Origin: Bacteroidales bacterium
GTDB lineage: Bacteria; Bacteroidota; Bacteroidia; Bacteroidales; CAIWKO01
NCBI GenBank assembly: GCA_018004645.1
Contig: JAGNBV010000026.1
Coordinates: 1 to 32,265 of the forward strand
Length of the DNA stretch: 32,265 bases
Direction of reading: 5' to 3'
Position numbers and translations under genes: made by a program. This document shows, piece after piece, positions 24,930 through 32,265 of the stretch. The notes beneath the pieces are model-generated. The model saw nothing but the letters and a program-made list of their open reading frames with translations. It searched no databases and was not told the DNA's origin. How positions within the stretch are numbered: the first letter of the stretch is position 1; each line of letters opens with the position of its first letter.

Positions 24930-24945
24930 TATATTTGTATTTTTG
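24930..24945 (+). promoter_or_regulatory. Two abutting -7 promoter-like elements for the mutase operon
   Basis: TATATTTG (24930-24937) and TATTTTTG (24938-24945) both match TAnnTTTG, back to back. A TTTG at 24920-24923 is too close to either to be a standard -33 box. The start would be near 24945-24952, about 35 bp before the ATG of the small subunit. Confidence 0.4.
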
Positions 24946-24984
24946 CCTTGAATTTCTGACGAAATACCGTTAAAAAATTACGCA

Positions 24985-26856
24985 ATGAAAAAAGACACTG
25001 CTCAAACCAAACTTTTTGATGAGTTTCCTCCCATAGACACCCAAATGTGGGAAGAAAAAATTCAGGCCGACCTGAAAGGCGCAGATTATGAAAAAAAACT
25101 TATCTGGAAGACCATAGAAGGCCTTAAAATAAAACCTTATTACCGGGCCGAACACACCGAAAACCTTTCGCATCTGCAGGCGCTACCCGGCGAATATCCT
25201 TTTGTTCGCGGCTACAGGGCAAACTCCAACGTATGGCGCATCCGCGAAGATATAGTAGTAACAGATGTTGCCAAAGCCAACGCCGACGCATTAAAAGCGA
25301 TTTCGAGAGGCGCCACCGCAATTACTTTCAAAGTGAAAGAGCTTGCCTACAGAGAAGAAATGGCTACCCTGCTGAAGGGCATCAACATGGAAGAAATTGC
25401 CGTACATTTCTTTTCATCGTTTTCCTATTCCCTGCTGGCCAATCTGCTGATTGAATATGTGAAAAACTCAGGTTTTAAGCCCGATAAAATCAAAGGCTCT
25501 TTCAACTTTGATTCCATAGGATATTACTTGCTGCATGGCGAATACTATAACAGCAAAGAAGACAACTTCAACGAAGCTGCCGCCCTGATAAAACAGATGA
25601 AGGCCAATCTACCGCAGTTCCGCATCATCAACGTCAACGGTGTTCATTTTATGAATGCAGGGGCTACCGCTGTTCAGGAACTGGCTTATGTGCTGGCTTC
25701 AGCCAACGAATACGCCGCCCAGATGAGCGACCGCAGCCTTGACATTGACGATGTTTTTGCCGGCATACAACTCACTTTCGGCATAGGTTCCAATTATTTC
25801 ATGGAAATAGCCAAACTTCGCGCCGCACGGTTGTTGTGGGCACGTTTGGCCGAACAATACAAACCCGCCCGGCCTGCCTCCCTCACCGTGGCTATACATG
25901 CATGCAGCGGCACCTGGAACAAATCGGTGTTCGATCCTTATGTAAACCTGCTGCGTCTGACTACCGAATGTATGTCGGCAGCCATAGGCGGAGCAAACGC
26001 CATTACCGTGCTGCCTTTTAATAATACCTATGCGGAAGCCGACGAATTCAGCGCACGTATTGCCCGTAACATCCAGATCATTTTAAAAGAAGAAGCTTAC
26101 CTCGACAAGGTCATCGACCCTGCTGCAGGCTCTTATTATCTAGAATCGCTTACCGATGAGCTGGCGCAATTATCATGGGAGTACTTTAAACGCATCGAAG
26201 AAAAAGGCGGTATGCTCACCATCATGGAGTCGGGAAGCCTGAAACAGGAAATCGAATATACCGCCGCCCAGCGAAACATGGATATCGCCATGCGCAAAAC
26301 TCCTGTGTTGGGAACCAACATCTTCCCCAACCTGAAGGAAACAATGCTTGATCAAATACAAATCAGCCGTGGTGCAGACGAACACCCTTACCTGAAATGC
26401 TACCGTGGTGCCGAAATGTTTGAATACATCCGGCTTTCCACCGAACAATTTGTAAAAAAAGGAAATAAGCGGCCGAAAGTTTTTCTGGCCACCTACGGCA
26501 ACCTGGCCATGCGAAAAGCAAGAGCCGGTTTTACCACCAACTTTTTCGGCTGTGCAGGTTACGAAATCAGCGATGAATTTGTGATGAAAGATATTGCCGC
26601 CACGGTGCAGGACATAAAAAACTATGATGCCAACATCGTGGTCATCTGCAGCTCCGATGAGGAATATGCCCAGCAGGCGGGCGAACTGGTCAGCGCGGTG
26701 AAACAATTCAACCCACAGATTAAGGTTATTGTTGCCGGCTATCCCAAAGAGCTCACAGAACAATTAAAATCCGCAGGGGTGGACGATTTTATCCATGTAC
26801 GTGTCAATGTTGCAGAAACACTGGCCGGATACAACAAACTTTTCGGAATAAACTAA
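24985..26856 (+). CDS. mutA: Methylmalonyl-CoA mutase small (non-catalytic) subunit
   Basis: 623 residues, normal for the small subunit. It pairs with the catalytic subunit to interconvert succinyl-CoA and (R)-methylmalonyl-CoA in propionate formation or use. It shows the family barrel (for example NAGATAVQELAYVLASANEY, GIGSNYFMEIAKLRAARLLW, and RIARNIQIILKEEAYLDKVIDPAAGSYYLE). The C-terminal flavodoxin-like domain has FLATYGNLAMRKARAGFTTN where the catalytic subunit has the cobalamin-binding DxHxxG. The loss of that motif identifies it as the non-cobalamin-binding subunit. The catalytic subunit gene follows after 51 bp. No mutase chaperone (meaB) or epimerase gene is next to them. Confidence 0.96.
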   Translation: MKKDTAQTKLFDEFPPIDTQMWEEKIQADLKGADYEKKLIWKTIEGLKIKPYYRAEHTENLSHLQALPGEYPFVRGYRANSNVWRIREDIVVTDVAKANADALKAISRGATAITFKVKELAYREEMATLLKGINMEEIAVHFFSSFSYSLLANLLIEYVKNSGFKPDKIKGSFNFDSIGYYLLHGEYYNSKEDNFNEAAALIKQMKANLPQFRIINVNGVHFMNAGATAVQELAYVLASANEYAAQMSDRSLDIDDVFAGIQLTFGIGSNYFMEIAKLRAARLLWARLAEQYKPARPASLTVAIHACSGTWNKSVFDPYVNLLRLTTECMSAAIGGANAITVLPFNNTYAEADEFSARIARNIQIILKEEAYLDKVIDPAAGSYYLESLTDELAQLSWEYFKRIEEKGGMLTIMESGSLKQEIEYTAAQRNMDIAMRKTPVLGTNIFPNLKETMLDQIQISRGADEHPYLKCYRGAEMFEYIRLSTEQFVKKGNKRPKVFLATYGNLAMRKARAGFTTNFFGCAGYEISDEFVMKDIAATVQDIKNYDANIVVICSSDEEYAQQAGELVSAVKQFNPQIKVIVAGYPKELTEQLKSAGVDDFIHVRVNVAETLAGYNKLFGIN

Positions 26857-26907
26857 CATAAACATATCATAAGCGTTATAAATCACCGATAGCTCAAAAT
26901 TAAAAAT

Positions 26908-29052
26908 ATGAGACCAGATTTTAAAAACATTGATTACAAGCCGGATTCAAAAACCAACACCAGCGGGACCACGTCAGACCCGTCCGGCGAAACTATGATT
27001 ACCCCGGAACTTATTCCGCTAAAACCTTTTTATACTGCCGCCGACCAGGCAGGTATGGAACATCTGAATTACGCGGCAGGTATCCCCCCCTACCTCAGAG
27101 GGCCTTATTCTACCATGTACGTGATGCAACCCTGGACTATCCGCCAGTATGCAGGATTTTCGACAGCCGAAGAGTCCAATGCTTTTTACCGCCGCAACCT
27201 TGCTGCCGGACAAAAAGGATTATCGGTGGCTTTTGACCTGGCCACCCACCGCGGCTACGACTCTGACCACGACCGCGTGGTGGGCGATGTGGGAAAAGCC
27301 GGTGTTGCCATTGATTCCATACTTGACATGAAGATATTGTTCGACAATATCCCCCTCGACAAAATGTCGGTATCCATGACCATGAACGGGGCGGTACTTC
27401 CCATCCTGGCTTTCTATATCGTGGCTGCCGAAGAGCAGGGTGTCTCCATGGAAAAACTTACCGGCACCATTCAAAACGACATCCTGAAAGAATTTATGGT
27501 GCGCAACACCTATATTTATCCGCCGCTGCCCTCGATGAAGATCATTGCCGATATTTTTGAATTTACTTCGAAAAATATGCCCAAATTCAATTCTATCAGC
27601 ATCAGCGGGTACCACATGCAGGAAGCCGGCGCCACCGCTGACATCGAACTGGCCTATACGCTTGCCGACGGGCTGGAATACCTGAGAGCAGGAGTCAATG
27701 CCGGCATGGATATTGACACTTTTGCTCCGCGTTTGTCATTTTTCTGGGGAATAGGCATGAACCACTTCATGGAAATAGCCAAAATGAGGGCTGCCCGTAT
27801 GTTGTGGGCAAAACTGGTCAACACGTTCAATCCCAAAAACCCCAAATCGCTGGCCTTGCGCACGCACAGCCAAACATCGGGCTGGAGCCTCACCGAACAA
27901 GATCCTTTTAACAATGTGGCCCGTACCTGTGTTGAAGCGCTGGGAGCGGCCCTGGGGCATACCCAGTCGTTGCACACCAACGCCCTGGATGAAGCCATCG
28001 CCCTGCCAACCGACTTTTCGGCACGTATCGCCAGAAATACACAGATATACCTTCAGGAAGAAACCAACATTTGCAAAGTGGTTGACCCCTGGGGCGGTTC
28101 ATATTATGTGGAATACCTTACCCATGAACTGGCGCACAAAGCATGGGAACACATCCAGGAAATTGAACACTTGGGCGGAATGGCCAAAGCCATAGAAACA
28201 GGTATCCCCAAAATGCGTATCGAAGAAGCTTCGGCACGTAAGCAGGCCCGCATCGACTCGGGAAAGGACACCATCGTCGGTGTGAACAAATACCGTCTGG
28301 AAAAAGAGGCCCCGATAGAAACCCTGGAAATAGACAATACCGCAGTGCGCGAAGCTCAGCTAAAACGGTTGGAACAACTCAGGGCAAACCGCGACAATGA
28401 AAAAGTGCAACAATGTTTAGAAAAAATAACCCAGGCATGTGAAAGCGGCAACGGAAACCTTCTCGAACTCGCCGTTGATGCCGCGCGCCAGAGAGCCTCT
28501 CTGGGCGAGATATCCTTTGCATGCGAAAAAGTTTTCGGGAGGTACAAAGCTGTGATAAGATCAATTTCTGGCGTTTATTCATCCGAATCGGTGAATGACG
28601 ATACCTACAAAAAAGCCTGTGAACTAGCCGACCAGTTTGCATCGCTCGAAGGCCGCCGCCCCAGGATCATGATAGCCAAAATGGGCCAGGATGGCCACGA
28701 CCGAGGCGCCAAAGTAGTAGCCACCGGATATGCCGACATAGGCTTTGACGTGGACATCGGCCCCTTATTCCAGACACCCGCCGAAGCGGCCAAACAAGCC
28801 GTGGAAAACGACGTGCACATACTAGGCGTTTCCAGTCTGGCTGCCGGCCACAAAACGCTGGTGCCGCAGGTAATTGAAGAACTGAAAAAGCTGGGACGTG
28901 AAGACATCATGGTCATTGTTGGAGGCGTTATCCCTCCGCAGGATTATGATTTTCTTTACAAGGCCGGAGCCATCGCCATTTTTGGACCGGGAACCAAAAT
29001 TCCTGAAGCCGCCATCAAAATACTGGAGATATTAATAGAAGCCAGGAAATAA
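26908..29052 (+). CDS. mutB: Methylmalonyl-CoA mutase large (catalytic, B12-binding) subunit
   Basis: 714 residues. The adenosylcobalamin-dependent catalytic subunit. Substrate-site blocks: [60 protein letters not shown], and [19 protein letters not shown]. The C-terminal cobalamin domain has the complete signature DGHDRG (Asp595, His597 as lower axial ligand) in [20 protein letters not shown], then [14 protein letters not shown] and [15 protein letters not shown]. All expected elements are intact. It is co-oriented with mutA and probably in one transcript. Confidence 0.98.
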   Translation: MRPDFKNIDYKPDSKTNTSGTTSDPSGETMITPELIPLKPFYTAADQAGMEHLNYAAGIPPYLRGPYSTMYVMQPWTIRQYAGFSTAEESNAFYRRNLAAGQKGLSVAFDLATHRGYDSDHDRVVGDVGKAGVAIDSILDMKILFDNIPLDKMSVSMTMNGAVLPILAFYIVAAEEQGVSMEKLTGTIQNDILKEFMVRNTYIYPPLPSMKIIADIFEFTSKNMPKFNSISISGYHMQEAGATADIELAYTLADGLEYLRAGVNAGMDIDTFAPRLSFFWGIGMNHFMEIAKMRAARMLWAKLVNTFNPKNPKSLALRTHSQTSGWSLTEQDPFNNVARTCVEALGAALGHTQSLHTNALDEAIALPTDFSARIARNTQIYLQEETNICKVVDPWGGSYYVEYLTHELAHKAWEHIQEIEHLGGMAKAIETGIPKMRIEEASARKQARIDSGKDTIVGVNKYRLEKEAPIETLEIDNTAVREAQLKRLEQLRANRDNEKVQQCLEKITQACESGNGNLLELAVDAARQRASLGEISFACEKVFGRYKAVIRSISGVYSSESVNDDTYKKACELADQFASLEGRRPRIMIAKMGQDGHDRGAKVVATGYADIGFDVDIGPLFQTPAEAAKQAVENDVHILGVSSLAAGHKTLVPQVIEELKKLGREDIMVIVGGVIPPQDYDFLYKAGAIAIFGPGTKIPEAAIKILEILIEARK

Positions 29053-29161
29053 GTTTCCTGCATTCACATGTTCCGGTTTTCATTTTGTGTTCGCTGTGTT
29101 TTTTGGCTGCCAGTGTTTGGCGTGAAATTTGCCTATGTGACATGTTAAAAATGTAAGCACC

Positions 29162-29542
29162 ATGAACCGTTTCATCACCTTCTTACTTGCCGTATTCATT
29201 GGAATGCCCGTGGTTTTCGGACAAACTACCATCAAGGGGAAAGTTTTCTCAAAGACTGATGGCAAGGCCATTGCCGGAGCTACTGTCATTGCAAAAGATT
29301 CGCCCGAAATCCTTACGTTAAGTGACTCAGAAGGAAACTTCAAAATAAAAGTCCCGCACGGCACCGCAGCACTCGAAGTGAATGCGGCAGGTTATACCTC
29401 AAAAACCAGAGGCATTGAAGGCAAAAGAAAAGTGAATTTCGAACTGGCACCTGCCAGCACTGACCCCAGGATAAACATGATGAAATCACGTCATATAAAG
29501 ATTTCGCAACCCGCCACCATTGACGAAAAGTTGACAAAGTAG
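29162..29542 (+). CDS. Small secreted protein with carboxypeptidase-regulatory-like domain
   Basis: 126 residues. A signal peptide (MNRFITFLLAVFIGMPVVFG, cleavage before QTT) is followed by one CarboxypepD_reg-like beta-sandwich domain (about 23-105): IKGKVFSKTDGKAIAGATVI, LTLSDSEGNFKIKVP, LEVNAAGYTSKTRGI. This domain is common at the N-terminus of SusC/TonB-dependent receptors and in other Bacteroidota envelope proteins; here it stands alone with a short basic tail (HIKISQPATIDEKLTK). Its role is unknown. It is 109 bp from mutB and converges with the next gene, 9 bp away. Confidence 0.8.
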   Translation: MNRFITFLLAVFIGMPVVFGQTTIKGKVFSKTDGKAIAGATVIAKDSPEILTLSDSEGNFKIKVPHGTAALEVNAAGYTSKTRGIEGKRKVNFELAPASTDPRINMMKSRHIKISQPATIDEKLTK

Positions 29543-29551
29543 CCTGCCGGC

Positions 29552-30394
29552 CTAATCCGCAAAGGTAAAATCTACGGTGATTTTTGTCCTGTCATCGGGA
29601 TGCACCCTGGCTTTAAAGCTTTTTCCGGTCAATGTCTTCAGTTTTAATACCGTTTCGGTAGGCATGGCTATTTCTTTTTCGAAAAAGTAAGATGTTTCTC
29701 CGTGCAGGGACACCTCATAGCCAATCATCACCACCGGGTTGAAATCTTCGCTTTTTCCGGTGTCTTCAACACTCATAAGTTTGGCCATGCCGTCGATACC
29801 GGCCTGCTCCACCCTCAGATGGTCCTGGGCTGTCCAACCTTTTCCGCCATAGGTGGGCTTTTGACCTGATCCGGTCATGGTTTGGGTAGCCTGGGCATTA
29901 AACACCACATTGTTTTTGTCGGCTCTGTCCACTTTGACGGCAAACTGCGCTCCCGGCTGAAATTGCGCCACTGCCGTACGGGGCATGATGGTATCAAAAC
30001 TCACCTCATATTCAGGATCATAGTTGTTATCAATACGTAAAACCAGGTTCAACAGCGGCTGGTCGTTGATAGTAACTATCCCACCCTTGCTGTTTTCGCC
30101 GATACTTACAATGGTAGCCGTGGCATCGCTGCCTGCCACCAGTATCTGTCCTGCCAGTTTTCCCCTGCCCCAGAAAAAGTTGAAACCTTTTTTTCCCCAC
30201 AGGTTCTTAAACAAGCCGATAAAGGGTAAGAACGAAAGCACAAAAACCAGCACCATAGCCACAGCAAACAGGGTGTTCCACACCGGTTCGCCCCACCTGG
30301 AAACAATTTTGGGCTCAAATGCCGCAATCAGCACTATGGGGACAACACCAAGAAAAGGCAAGGCAAAAGTCCAGATAAACTTATTTTTTTTCAT
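29552..30394 (-). CDS. Membrane protein with two related beta domains, unknown function
   Basis: 280 residues. Two membrane segments near the N-terminus (about 8-28 and 39-62) are followed by a soluble region. The region contains two similar modules. The first (about 92-165) runs ATIVSIGENSKGGIVTINDQP, LNLVLRI, YEVSFDTIMPRTAVAQFQPG, VKVDRADKNNVVF. The second (about 203-280) runs KLMSVEDTGKSEDFNPVV, IGYEVSL, YFFEKEIAMPTETVLKLKTG-like, ARVHPDDRTKITVDF. Matching features include a (V/I)S(I/V)x-(D/E) opening, an alternating strand and a closing V-x-(V/H)-D/P-D-x-x-x-(V/I). I cannot name the family. It is convergent with the CRD gene and divergent from the M28 gene. Confidence 0.7.
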   Translation of the reverse strand: MKKNKFIWTFALPFLGVVPIVLIAAFEPKIVSRWGEPVWNTLFAVAMVLVFVLSFLPFIGLFKNLWGKKGFNFFWGRGKLAGQILVAGSDATATIVSIGENSKGGIVTINDQPLLNLVLRIDNNYDPEYEVSFDTIMPRTAVAQFQPGAQFAVKVDRADKNNVVFNAQATQTMTGSGQKPTYGGKGWTAQDHLRVEQAGIDGMAKLMSVEDTGKSEDFNPVVMIGYEVSLHGETSYFFEKEIAMPTETVLKLKTLTGKSFKARVHPDDRTKITVDFTFAD

Positions 30395-30511
30395 AATCGA
30401 CGGATATTTGATATTACAATTTCAATATATGGTTAATTACCTGCTTCCTCTTCATCAATCTTTGTAATTTAGCAAGCCTAATTTACAACTTTTTCAGATA
30501 ATTTACCCGCC

Positions 30512-31999
30512 ATGAAAAAAATTACAGCCCTGATAATAATAGTTTATGTCCTGACGATGAAAGGTGCCGCCCAGACAAATACCGATGCAGAAAAGGGCTT
30601 GCAACAAATCTCGGTAACTGAAATGATGAAGGATATTGAGTTTTTCGCTTCTCCAAAATTAGAGGGCCGTTTTCCAGGCAGCAAGGGATATGACAAAGCA
30701 GCCGGTTATTCCGCCGAATATTTTAAAAATATTGGGTTGACGCCATACAGCCACAATAGTTATATACAGCCTGTCCCTGTAGAGTACAATGAATTTACCG
30801 GGGCTGTAAAACTCGAAAAAATACAGCAGGGCAAAGCCGTGAAGCAGTTTACACACGGCAGCGATTTTGTATGCCGGGGGTTTTCAGGCACAGGGAACAT
30901 CACGGCGCCTGTGGTGTTTTGCGGCTATGGCATGACTTTTCCGGAACTTGGTTACGATGATTATGCTTCGGCTGATGTGAAAGATAAAATAGTGCTGGTC
31001 TTCAAGCAAAACCCTTCCTGGGCAAATAATATAGAGGGCATCAATATGATGCTGACCCGCTATAAGGCCGGCAATGCAGCAAAACACGGCGCCAAAGCCA
31101 TACTTTTTGTTAGCACTCCCAATATGGCAAATCCGCAAAAGCCCATCGGCAGCATTATGGATGGGACAGGCGAACAACTGCCTGATTTTCCTCAGATTCA
31201 GATCAGCCTGGAGTTGGCAAACGAACTGCTTATGGCCTCAGAAAAAAATCTCAGTTCCCTGCAGGCGTGGATTGATTCGCTGAAAAAGCCTGTCAGCATA
31301 GAGATTAACGACACTATGCACCTGCAAGTGAACACGAAATATGAAAAAGAACATTTTTCGAAAAACATCATTGCTGTTTTGCCCGGGTCTGACGCTAAGC
31401 TGAAAGATGAATACCTGGTCATCGGGGCACATCTCGACCATGTAGGAAAACAGGGCAACATATTTTTTCCGGGCGCCAACGACAACGCCTCGGGCAGTGC
31501 AGCCGTGCTGCAGATAGCAAGGACTTTTGCCACTGCGGAAATCAAACCAAAACGGTCAATAATTTTTGTGTTGTTTACCAGCGAAGAACAAGGGCTTAAC
31601 GGTTCAAGATTTTTCACCGACAATCCCCCGGCACCGCTTGAAAAAATCATTGCCATGTTCAACCTTGACTGCATAGGCCATGGCGACAGCATACAAGTGG
31701 GAGGAGGAAGCACGGTGCCGTTGCTTTGGCATGCAGCGCGCCGGCAGGACTCGCTGCATACGCGCCTGATGACTGCAAAAACCTGGCCCGGCGGCGGATC
31801 CGATGCCCAGCCATTTTTTGAAAATGGCATCCCCACCTTATACTTTGCCACCAAAAACTCGTACACCCATCTGCACCTCACCACCGACACTCCCCCAACC
31901 CTGAATACAGAACTGCTGGAAAAAGTAACCAGGCTGGTTTTTCTAACCGCCTTCGAAATTGCCGGTGGTAATTATTCAAAAGAGCTCCTGGTGAAATAA
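30512..31999 (+). CDS. Secreted M28 family zinc metallopeptidase with inserted PA-like domain
   Basis: 495 residues. Signal peptide (MKKITALIIIVYVLTMKGAAQ). The N-terminal part (FFASPKLEGRFPGSKGYDKAAGYSAEYFKNIGL) is typical of Bacteroidota M28 peptidases. A PA-like insertion (about 110-270) includes VVFCGYGMTFPELGYDDY and AKHGAKAILFV. Zinc and catalytic residues are all present: His307 in GAHLDH, bridging Asp324 in GANDNASG, general-base Glu358 and ligand Glu359 in TSEEQG, Asp386 in NLDCIG, and a His in YTHLHLTTD (453/455). M28 enzymes are aminopeptidases or carboxypeptidases; this one acts outside the cytoplasm. It fits with the C10 proteases as part of extracellular peptide use (inference). 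Confidence 0.95.
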   Translation: MKKITALIIIVYVLTMKGAAQTNTDAEKGLQQISVTEMMKDIEFFASPKLEGRFPGSKGYDKAAGYSAEYFKNIGLTPYSHNSYIQPVPVEYNEFTGAVKLEKIQQGKAVKQFTHGSDFVCRGFSGTGNITAPVVFCGYGMTFPELGYDDYASADVKDKIVLVFKQNPSWANNIEGINMMLTRYKAGNAAKHGAKAILFVSTPNMANPQKPIGSIMDGTGEQLPDFPQIQISLELANELLMASEKNLSSLQAWIDSLKKPVSIEINDTMHLQVNTKYEKEHFSKNIIAVLPGSDAKLKDEYLVIGAHLDHVGKQGNIFFPGANDNASGSAAVLQIARTFATAEIKPKRSIIFVLFTSEEQGLNGSRFFTDNPPAPLEKIIAMFNLDCIGHGDSIQVGGGSTVPLLWHAARRQDSLHTRLMTAKTWPGGGSDAQPFFENGIPTLYFATKNSYTHLHLTTDTPPTLNTELLEKVTRLVFLTAFEIAGGNYSKELLVK

Positions 32000-32016
32000 T
32001 CTGTAATACCTATTGG

Positions 32017-32036
32017 AAAATAATTCGTATTATTTT
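32017..32036 (+). terminator. AT-rich hairpin after the M28 gene
   Basis: AAAATAAT, loop TCGT, ATTATTTT: a perfect 8-bp stem 17 bp after the M28 stop. It is AT-only in the stem with no long T-run beyond it, so terminator strength is doubtful. Confidence 0.35.
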
Positions 32037-32044
32037 AACCATCG

Positions 32045-32095
32045 GCCTGCCTACCGGCAAGGCAGGCATAACCCTGTCAGACTGTCGCAGACAGG
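32045..32095. repeat. Nested GC-rich inverted repeats (REP-like intergenic element)
   Basis: GCCTGCCT (32045-32052) pairs with AGGCAGGC (32060-32067) around a 7-nt loop. CCTGTC (32073-32078) pairs with GACAGG (32090-32095). A second CTGTC (32082-32086) competes for the same GACAG with a 3-nt loop. The GC-rich block is unlike the surrounding AT-rich DNA and resembles dispersed palindromic units common between genes in Bacteroidota. The family was not checked. Confidence 0.6.
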
Positions 32096-32265
32096 CAGGC
32101 AAATAAGAAATAACAATACGTCCTATTGGACTAATTGATATTTCAATATATTCTAAGTTTCATAAAATATTCGTATTTATCAAAATATTTTATTTTTTCG
32201 TAGAAAAAAAGTGCGTTGGCCTGGCCCAGACGGCGGGCCAGCTCAGGCGTGAATCAGAAAATATT

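Larger units (their letters stand above)
24684..24984. other. Divergent intergenic region between manA and the mutase genes
   Basis: About 300 bp, AT-rich, with no convincing ORF or strong hairpin. It holds promoter-like motifs for both sides near its two ends (listed separately). The middle part, about 24740-24900, shows nothing I recognise. Confidence 0.6.
32000..32265. other. Right-end intergenic stretch, no gene seen
   Basis: AT-rich DNA holding the two hairpin blocks above and a further inverted repeat CTGGCCC (32221-32227) / GGGCCAG (32235-32241) with a 7-nt loop. No convincing coding frame reaches the right edge. Confidence 0.5.

Noticed and set aside
31198-31890. Minus-strand frame of 230 codons
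   Set aside because: It is antisense to the catalytic region of the M28 peptidase, where all zinc ligands are found on the plus strand.

Overview
The window reads as chromosomal DNA of a member of the Bacteroidota, probably an anaerobic Bacteroidales-like lineage. The evidence is three proteins with C-terminal type IX secretion (T9SS) sorting domains, a BspA-like leucine-rich-repeat surface protein, an OmpA/PD40/TPR protein with PorE architecture, a two-subunit methylmalonyl-CoA mutase, almost no Shine-Dalgarno sequences, and several promoter-like TAnnTTTG (-7) motifs. No rRNA, tRNA, CRISPR array, intact insertion sequence or prophage was seen.

Layout. (1) Positions 1-5116, minus strand: the N-terminal 1,705 codons of a giant surface protein that runs off the left edge. 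It has a signal peptide, a BspA-type LRR region built from nine in-frame copies of a mostly 133-residue higher-order repeat, two InlB-B-like repeats and GLUG motifs. A gene-free stretch of about 700 bp follows; it looks like a long hairpin-rich 5' leader plus unexplained sequence. (2) 5814-13215, minus strand: a compact gene run transcribed leftwards, hutI - Asp/Glu-racemase-family gene - DUF748/AsmA-like gene - ftcD - small acidic protein - small membrane protein - LEA14-like lipoprotein. hutI and ftcD encode two late steps of histidine degradation; hutH and hutU are absent here. (3) 13382-19705, plus strand: three tandem paralogous C10 (streptopain-type) cysteine proteases, each with a Spi-like prodomain, two CUB-like domains and a T9SS sorting domain. 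(4) 19793-22835: aroC overlapping a PorE-like TPR-PD40-CRD-OmpA protein. (5) 22841-24683, minus strand: a class I mannose-6-phosphate isomerase followed by a pirin. (6) 24985-29052: the two methylmalonyl-CoA mutase subunits. (7) 29162-31999: a small secreted CRD-domain protein, an internally duplicated membrane protein (minus strand) and a secreted M28 metallopeptidase. (8) 32000-32265: AT-rich DNA with nested inverted repeats.

Functionally the window combines cell-surface or secreted machinery (adhesin, T9SS proteases, an envelope anchor, an M28 peptidase) with amino-acid and propionate metabolism (histidine to glutamate steps, succinyl-CoA/methylmalonyl-CoA interconversion). This fits a peptide-fermenting lifestyle, which is an inference. 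No clearly novel multi-gene defence or mobile system was found. The most unusual items are the higher-order LRR repeat gene with its hairpin-rich leader, the triple C10 protease array, and the insertion of a racemase-family gene and a DUF748 gene between hutI and ftcD.
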